Source: Streptomyces sp. MUM 178J (GTDB lineage: Bacteria > Actinomycetota > Actinomycetes > Streptomycetales > Streptomycetaceae). Taken from it: 64,000 nt of DNA. The DNA is taken from assembly GCF_022414575.1 (NCBI RefSeq), contig NZ_JADWYQ010000002.1, positions 62,001-126,000 of the forward strand, given 5' to 3'. How positions within the stretch are numbered: position 1 is the first letter of the stretch; every line of letters begins with the position of its first letter. The notes beneath the pieces are model-generated. The model had not been told where the DNA came from. It saw only the letters and a list, made by a program, of their open reading frames with translations, and made no database searches. This document shows positions 59,158-64,000 of the stretch, in pieces. Position numbers and translations under genes: made by a program.

Positions 59158-61712
59158 GCCCCACCCCCCTGGTCGTCCGCCGCGCCCTCGCCCCGCCAGC
59201 GCGCGGCGAGCAGCAGCGCGATGTCGTCGGGTCGGTCGGCCGACTGCCGGGCCTCGCGGATCACCCGGTCGGCGGTCTCGGCGAGCGACAGCGCGGCGGC
59301 CGCGGCGAGGGTGGCACGCAGCCGTTCGACGCCGACGTCGATGTCGACGCCGGGCTGTTCGACCAGCCCGTCGGTGTACAGGGCCAGCATGTCGCCGGGC
59401 TCCAGCCGCAGCTCTTCGACCGGGTAGGACGCTTCGGGGGTGACGCCGAGGACCACGCCGCCGGGCAGGTCGAGGACCTCGGTGAGGCCGTCGGGGCGGC
59501 GCAGCAGCGGCTGTGGGTGTCCGGCCCGCACCGCGTGGGCCCGGCCGCTCTCCGGGTCGAGGACGACATAGCAGCAACTGGCGAACTGGCCGGGGTCGAG
59601 GTCGATGAGCAGCCGGTTGACGCCGCTCATCACGGCCTGCGGCTCCTGTCCGCTGAGCGCGAAGGAGTGCACGGCGCTGCGGAGCTGCCCCATGGTGGCC
59701 GCCGCTGCGACGCCGTGGCCCTGGACGTCTCCGATGACCAGGGCGAGGCCCTGCTCGGTCTCGACGACGTCGTACCAGTCGCCTCCGACGTCCATGCCCT
59801 GGGTGCCGGGCAGATAGCGGCCGATGGTGTCGACGTGCCGGACGGCGGGCAGCCGGTGGGGCAGCAGGCCGTCCTGGAGCCCGCGGGCGAGGGCGGCCTC
59901 GGTGTCGTACCGGCGGGCCCGCTGGAGGGCCTGGGCGATCAGCCCGGCCAGCGCGGTGAGCACGGTGCGTTCCTCGGGGCTGAAGCCGCGGGGCTGGTCG
60001 AAGCCGAGGATGCAGGAGCCGACGGGGCGGCCGGAGGCGATCAGCGGCAGAAAGGCGCGGGCGCCGACGTTGGCGTCCATGGGGATGCCGGGGTAGGCGT
60101 CGGCCAGGCGCTGCATGGATTCGAAGAAGATGGGGCGGCCGGTGGTGAGCGTCTCGACGCCGGGAAGCCGGGCGTCGAGTCCGACGCCGTCGAAGCGGTC
60201 GAGGAAACCCTGGGGGAAGCCGGTCTCCCAGGCGAGGTAGAGGCGGCGGTCGCTCAGCAGGTAGATCGCGAGTTGGCGGCCGCCGAAGGCGGGCAGCAGC
60301 TCCTCGGTGACCACGGCGGAGACCTGGCGAGCGGTGACGGCTTCGGTGAGGGCGATGGCCAGGGCGACCGGGCGGTAGAGCGCGGAGGCCCGGTCGGCGG
60401 GCGAGCCCGGTCCGGCGCCGGGGGCGGCGGAGGAGGCGGGGAGATAGGCGGGCTGATCCGTCTGGTTGAGCATGGCGGTCAGTCCGTCGTGGCCGGGGTA
60501 GAGCGACACGGACAGCCAGCTCTCGGGGTCGCTGCGGGCCATGAAGTGGACGGGCTCGTGCGAGATCATGGCGGCCCGGTAGTGCTCCTCGTAGGCGGGG
60601 TGGGCGAACCAGGGCAGGGCGTCCCACAGCACCTTGCCGGTCAGCTCGCCGCGCGGGCGGCCGAGCAGCGTCTCGGCCTCGTCGTTGAGGTAGGTGATGC
60701 GGCCGAGCCGGTCGAGTGAGAGCACGCCGTGCGGCATGCGGTCGGTGGCGTCGGCGACCGTCGGCGAGGCCCCCAGGTCGACGAGGCGGCCGACGAGCCG
60801 GCCAGAGGCGCCCTCCCCGGAGGGCGGGCGGGTGCCGTGCCCCGTCAGTTCGATGCGGTGCGGTCGGCCGTCCGGGCCGAGGAGCCGCATGGTGTGTGCC
60901 ACGGGGTGGCCGGAGGCGGCGGTCTGCCGTGCGAGCGTCCACAGCCCGTAGACGTCCTCGGACGCGAGACCGCCGGTGAGCGCGTCGATGGTGCCGGGAG
61001 ACGCCTCAGGGGCCACGCCGAGGATGGCGCAGACGCCGTCGTCGGCGGTGACCGCGCCGGTGTCGAGGTCCCATTCGAGGTGGCCGACGCGCACCGGGGG
61101 CAGCACGGCGCCGGGCAACTGGACGCAGACGGGTTCGCCGTTCCAGGCGATGTCCACGCCGTCGGCCTGCAGCGCGGCGAGGCCTGCGCCCAGACGGCGG
61201 GCCGCGATCTGCATACGGCGTCGGTCGGCGTGTCCGACGGGTCTGCCGGGGGTGGCGGCGCGCAGCACCACCAGCACGCCGAACCGCTCCTCGCCTGCGG
61301 ACACGGGGGCGTACAGCGAACCGAAGGGGAAGGGCAACCCCGCCATGAGCTGCGGGAAGCGGCGCATCGCCTCCTCGGCGTCGGCGAGGTGGACGGGGTG
61401 CCCGGTGCTGAAGGCCTCCGCCACGGGGAAGGGCCGCTTGGCGTGCATCCGCCACCAGGGCCGGAACAGCGGTCCCGGCAGTCCTCCGAGCACGGCGAGC
61501 CGCAGCAGTCCCGGCGTGCCCGAGCGCAGATAGACGCCGCCCGCGTAACCGCCGACGGCCTCGGTCGCTCCTACGGCGGCTTGTGCGAGCACCAGGGCCA
61601 GTTCGTCCGGGACGCGGTTGTCGCTGCTGTCTCGGCCGGGCAACGCCGTGCCCGCACTCGGCGGGGTGTGCCCGGCCGAGCGATACCGGGTCACAGTGCC
61701 AGCATGCTCCAC
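59154..61712 (-). CDS. GAF-PAS-PAS-GAF-PP2C phosphatase
   Basis: 852-residue sensor phosphatase. GAF (about 35-185), PAS (about 215-310), PAS (about 325-420; GRITYLNDEAETLLGRPRGE), GAF (about 450-600), PP2C (about 620-845; GTQGMDVGGDWYDVV, LVIGDVQGHGV, DDIALLLAARW). It closely resembles the protein encoded at 12510-14798 in the PAS to PP2C region, so the two are paralogues. It overlaps the downstream PP2C-HATPase gene by four bases; the pair likely acts on the same sigma-factor switch. The start is GTG at 61712, with no strong ribosome site; GTG at 61694 is an alternative. Confidence 0.88.
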   Translation of the reverse strand: MEHAGTVTRYRSAGHTPPSAGTALPGRDSSDNRVPDELALVLAQAAVGATEAVGGYAGGVYLRSGTPGLLRLAVLGGLPGPLFRPWWRMHAKRPFPVAEAFSTGHPVHLADAEEAMRRFPQLMAGLPFPFGSLYAPVSAGEERFGVLVVLRAATPGRPVGHADRRRMQIAARRLGAGLAALQADGVDIAWNGEPVCVQLPGAVLPPVRVGHLEWDLDTGAVTADDGVCAILGVAPEASPGTIDALTGGLASEDVYGLWTLARQTAASGHPVAHTMRLLGPDGRPHRIELTGHGTRPPSGEGASGRLVGRLVDLGASPTVADATDRMPHGVLSLDRLGRITYLNDEAETLLGRPRGELTGKVLWDALPWFAHPAYEEHYRAAMISHEPVHFMARSDPESWLSVSLYPGHDGLTAMLNQTDQPAYLPASSAAPGAGPGSPADRASALYRPVALAIALTEAVTARQVSAVVTEELLPAFGGRQLAIYLLSDRRLYLAWETGFPQGFLDRFDGVGLDARLPGVETLTTGRPIFFESMQRLADAYPGIPMDANVGARAFLPLIASGRPVGSCILGFDQPRGFSPEERTVLTALAGLIAQALQRARRYDTEAALARGLQDGLLPHRLPAVRHVDTIGRYLPGTQGMDVGGDWYDVVETEQGLALVIGDVQGHGVAAAATMGQLRSAVHSFALSGQEPQAVMSGVNRLLIDLDPGQFASCCYVVLDPESGRAHAVRAGHPQPLLRRPDGLTEVLDLPGGVVLGVTPEASYPVEELRLEPGDMLALYTDGLVEQPGVDIDVGVERLRATLAAAAALSLAETADRVIREARQSADRPDDIALLLAARWRGEGAADDQGGGA

Positions 61713-61769
61713 GGCTCAGGGGAGGCGCACCTCGTGCGCACGGGTCGCGGCCGTGGTGCGTGCCGGCGG

Positions 61770-62519
61770 TCACTCGCCTTCGTCGGTGAGGATCATGGCG
61801 CCCGCGGTGGCGCCGCCGTCCACGACGAACTCCGCACCGGTGCAGTACGTGGCGTCGGCGGCGAGGAACAAGGCCAGACGGGCCACCTCCTCCACGGTGC
61901 CGAAGCGCGGGATCGGCTGGGCCGCCACCATCTCGTCGCCCATCCCCTCGACCATCGGGGTGCGGATCGGTCCGGGGTGGATCGAGCACACCCGGACGCC
62001 GTCGCGCGCGAGTTCCAGGGCGGCGGTCTTCGTCAGCCCGCGCAGCCCCCACTTGCTGGCCACATACCCTCCGATGTTGGCGTAGCCGGTCATGCCCGCG
62101 ATGGACGACACATTGAGCACGACGCCGCCCCCGGCCCGCCGCAGCGAGGGGGCGAGGGTGCGCATCCCGAGCCACGGCCCGTAGAGGTTGACGTCGAGCA
62201 CCCGGCGGAAGCTCTCCGGCTCGGTGTCCTCCATGGACTCCATCGTGACGATGCCGGCGTTGTTGACCAGCAGGGACACCGGGCCGAAACGTTTCTCCGC
62301 GTCGGCCGCCGCGTCGGCCCAGTCGCTCTCGCTGGTGACGTCGAGACGCCGGAACGCCACCGCGGGGCCGGCCTTCGCGGCCAGTTCCCCGCCTTCCTCC
62401 TCGAGTACGTCGGCCACGAGCACCGAGGCGCCCTCGTCGGCGAACAGCCGCACGATTCCCGCGCCGATGCCGCGGGCCCCGCCGGTGACGAGGGCGGTCC
62501 TGCCGTCCAGTCGGTTCAT
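61770..62519 (-). CDS. Short-chain dehydrogenase/reductase (hydroxysteroid dehydrogenase-like)
   Basis: Classical NAD(P)-dependent SDR of 249 residues: TGGARGIGAGI cofactor loop (about 12-22), DVT adenine pocket, NNAG, and the catalytic S, Y, K in NVSSIAG and GGYVASKWG. The PGPIRTPM segment and C-terminal GAEFVVDGGATAG are typical. The overall sequence is close to the 3-alpha/20-beta-hydroxysteroid dehydrogenase group, but glucose- or alcohol-type substrates cannot be excluded. ATG at 62519 follows AAGGGG. It sits between the CBS-BON and PP2C genes on the same strand. Confidence 0.9.
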   Translation of the reverse strand: MNRLDGRTALVTGGARGIGAGIVRLFADEGASVLVADVLEEEGGELAAKAGPAVAFRRLDVTSESDWADAAADAEKRFGPVSLLVNNAGIVTMESMEDTEPESFRRVLDVNLYGPWLGMRTLAPSLRRAGGGVVLNVSSIAGMTGYANIGGYVASKWGLRGLTKTAALELARDGVRVCSIHPGPIRTPMVEGMGDEMVAAQPIPRFGTVEEVARLALFLAADATYCTGAEFVVDGGATAGAMILTDEGE

Positions 62520-62578
62520 CACGAGCCCCTTGTCCTGTGGTACGAGGCCGTGCGGCCCGTACGGGGCGGACCTCCGTC

Positions 62579-63439
62579 TCACGCCGGGGCGAGGCGGTTG
62601 CGGACGTCGATCACATCGTCGATGTCCTCGATCCGCACAATCAGCTGCTTGGCGTCGGCCTCGGCCATACGGCCGCCGAGTTCGACCACCCCGTCGCGGA
62701 CGGCGACGGTGACGTCGCCGCGGGCCGCCGGGAAGTCCGCGGCGAGGATCTGGCTCTCGATCTCCCAGCGGATCTGGTCGTCGCTCCGCAGCAGCGCCTG
62801 GAGCAGCGCATCGCGGTGCACCACGCCGACCAGGCGTCCCTCGTGGTCGGTGACCGGCATCCGCTTGAGGCGGGACAGGGCGGCCAGCCATGCCGCCTCG
62901 GCGACCGGCGTGCCCGGGTACACCGTGATGGCGGGGCTGGTCATCAAGGTCTCCGCGGTCTGCCCGCGGGCCTTCTCATGGAGTCTGCGCTCCCTGGAGC
63001 GGCTGATGAGGGCCGGCCGCCGTCCGGACGCCGCGATCGCCGCCTTGGCGAGCAGATCGGACGCCGAGACCACGCCCATCACCCGGTCCTCCTCGTCGAC
63101 GACGGCCACCAGACCCGTCTGCTCCCGGTTGAGCACCCGGGCGATGTCCGGGAACCGCAACTGCCCCGGAACCGAGGGCGCGGGCACGTCCATGACGTCG
63201 CGGACCTCGGGCGGGCCGGGGGCGGGCGGCTGCTGGGGCTGCTGCCCGCCGGACTCCCCGGCGGGCTTCGGCTCCGCCGCACGGACCGGCGTCCGCTGCG
63301 CGGCCTGCTGTGCCGAGGCCGCGGTGACCGCGCCGAGATAGCGCAGCAGCGCGTCGTGGTGAGGGGTCGCCCCGGGCCGGTCCGCTGCCGCGGCCCGGCG
63401 GGCTTCCGCTCCTGCGGAGAAGGTTGCGCGTTCGTTCAC
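62579..63439 (-). CDS. CBS-pair protein with C-terminal BON domain
   Basis: 286-residue cytosolic protein. After a Gln/Pro/Ala-rich N-terminus (about 1-75) come two CBS motifs (about 78-215: VRDVMDVPAPSV, TGLVAVVDEEDRVMGVVSAS; ETLMTSPAITVYPGTP, RLVGVVHRDALLQALL), which usually bind adenosine ligands. A short BON domain ends the protein (about 235-286: GDVTVAVRDGVVELGGRM, DDVIDVRNRL). GTG at 63439 follows GAGGAG; an ATG at 63466 has no site. The gene neighbours a universal stress protein gene, a pairing common in dormancy or redox stress regions of actinobacteria. Confidence 0.88.
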   Translation of the reverse strand: MNERATFSAGAEARRAAAADRPGATPHHDALLRYLGAVTAASAQQAAQRTPVRAAEPKPAGESGGQQPQQPPAPGPPEVRDVMDVPAPSVPGQLRFPDIARVLNREQTGLVAVVDEEDRVMGVVSASDLLAKAAIAASGRRPALISRSRERRLHEKARGQTAETLMTSPAITVYPGTPVAEAAWLAALSRLKRMPVTDHEGRLVGVVHRDALLQALLRSDDQIRWEIESQILAADFPAARGDVTVAVRDGVVELGGRMAEADAKQLIVRIEDIDDVIDVRNRLAPA

Positions 63440-63625
63440 GGTGGGCTCCTCACGCCGGCTGCTCATATGGCCTGCGTGGCCTTCACGGCCCGCGTACCGG
63501 CCGTCTTCTTCAGTCTTCGCCGCGCGACGCCGGATTCTCAGGGCCGGTCGGCCCCGTGACATCCGTCGGACGGCCCCTTTGGCGCCCCTCCGGCGGAATA
63601 CGGCTCAGGCGGCGGGGCGGTCAGG

Positions 63626-64000
63626 TCAGGTCCCGTCCCCGCCCTCCGGTGCGGGGACGGTGATCACCGGGCACTCCGCACGCTGCAGCAGGCCGTGCGG
63701 GACGGATCCGAGCAGCATGCCGCGGAAGCCTCCGCTGCCGCGGCGGCCGACGACCAGCGCCAGCGCCCGGCCCGACTCCTCGGCCAGCACGTCGACGGGG
63801 TGGCCGCGTACGACGGAGTGGGTCACCGGCACCTCGCGCCAGGCGTCCGCGCGGGCCGCGACGGCCCCGTCCAGCCGGGTGCGGCACTCCTCGAGCGCCG
63901 CGCGCTCGTCGTCCAGGAAGGACAGCAGCGGCGGCTGCCAGACCCACAGGGCGCGGACCGAGGCCCCGCGCAGCGCCGCCGCCTCCAGGGCGTGGTCGAG
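63626..64000 (-). CDS. Universal stress protein, C-terminal part (cut by window edge)
   Basis: Partial gene running in from beyond base 64000; only the last 124 codons and stop are here. The visible part has LDHALEAAALRGASVRALWV after a missing N-terminus, VLAEESGRALALVVGRRGSG, GFRGMLLGSVPHGLLQRAEC and the terminal PVITVPAPEG, a UspA ATP-binding fold of the second or only domain. It runs on the same strand as the CBS-BON gene, 186 bp from its start. The true start and length cannot be seen. Confidence 0.88.
   Translation of the reverse strand, partial: LDHALEAAALRGASVRALWVWQPPLLSFLDDERAALEECRTRLDGAVAARADAWREVPVTHSVVRGHPVDVLAEESGRALALVVGRRGSGGFRGMLLGSVPHGLLQRAECPVITVPAPEGGDGT

Noticed and set aside
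56671..60942. A single 1423-residue minus-strand reading frame
   Set aside because: The frame stays open by chance through the upstream gene. The start at 59157 has a strong ribosome site, and the part beyond it is an Arg/Pro-rich antisense-style translation overlapping the 852-residue phosphatase gene.

Overview
This is a high-GC actinobacterial chromosome segment, almost certainly from a Streptomyces. The evidence is the third-position GC bias, the melC1/melC2 tyrosinase operon, a DasR-type operator in front of nagB, two SARP regulators, streptophobe and DUF6777 membrane proteins, several PAS/GAF/PP2C phosphatases, and probable leaderless genes. No tRNA, rRNA, CRISPR array, transposase or integrase was seen.

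Layout. 0-4.2 kb: acyl-activation genes (paaK; an acyl-CoA synthetase with a nitronate monooxygenase). 4.4-12.4 kb: a Tat-exported serine hydrolase, then a minus-strand run of acyl-CoA dehydrogenase, DUF2236 oxygenase, Ser/Thr kinase-TPR fusion and FAD oxidoreductase, headed by a TNNAACNNGTTNNA palindrome. 12.5-18.6 kb: a PP2C phosphatase, a CDF metal transporter, a small basic protein and the PTS-dependent dihydroxyacetone kinase operon dhaKLM. 18.8-24.2 kb: an AfsR-like SARP, nagB and an endolysin-like amidase. 24.2-27.1 kb: a compositionally different stretch with an orphan MmgE/PrpD protein and a lipoprotein. 27.1-30.1 kb: small and exported proteins, a signal-less binding protein and a MarR regulator. 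30.3-37.3 kb: an FHA-ABC exporter with its own Ser/Thr kinase (a PknF/Rv1747-like pair), then streptophobe and DUF6777 proteins. 37.4-46.9 kb: a FAD-Rieske oxidoreductase, a universal stress protein, a SARP-CGNR fusion, a two-component system, a cyclic-nucleotide-binding protein and melC1-melC2.

46.9-56.3 kb is the most striking part. A caspase-like protease is divergent from a plus-strand run encoding a NUC-type endonuclease, an alpha/beta hydrolase, an ATPase with a degenerate P-loop, a STAND-type NTPase, and two different trypsin-like proteases, one with an N-terminal helical adaptor-like module. Coupled NTPases plus several suicide-type effectors look like a multigene NTP-dependent conflict (antiphage or programmed-death) system. 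That function is inferred from domain content and gene order only.

56.3-64 kb: a DUF4242 small protein, two overlapping PAS/GAF/PP2C phosphatases, an SDR oxidoreductase, a CBS-BON protein and the C-terminal part of a universal stress protein cut by the window edge.
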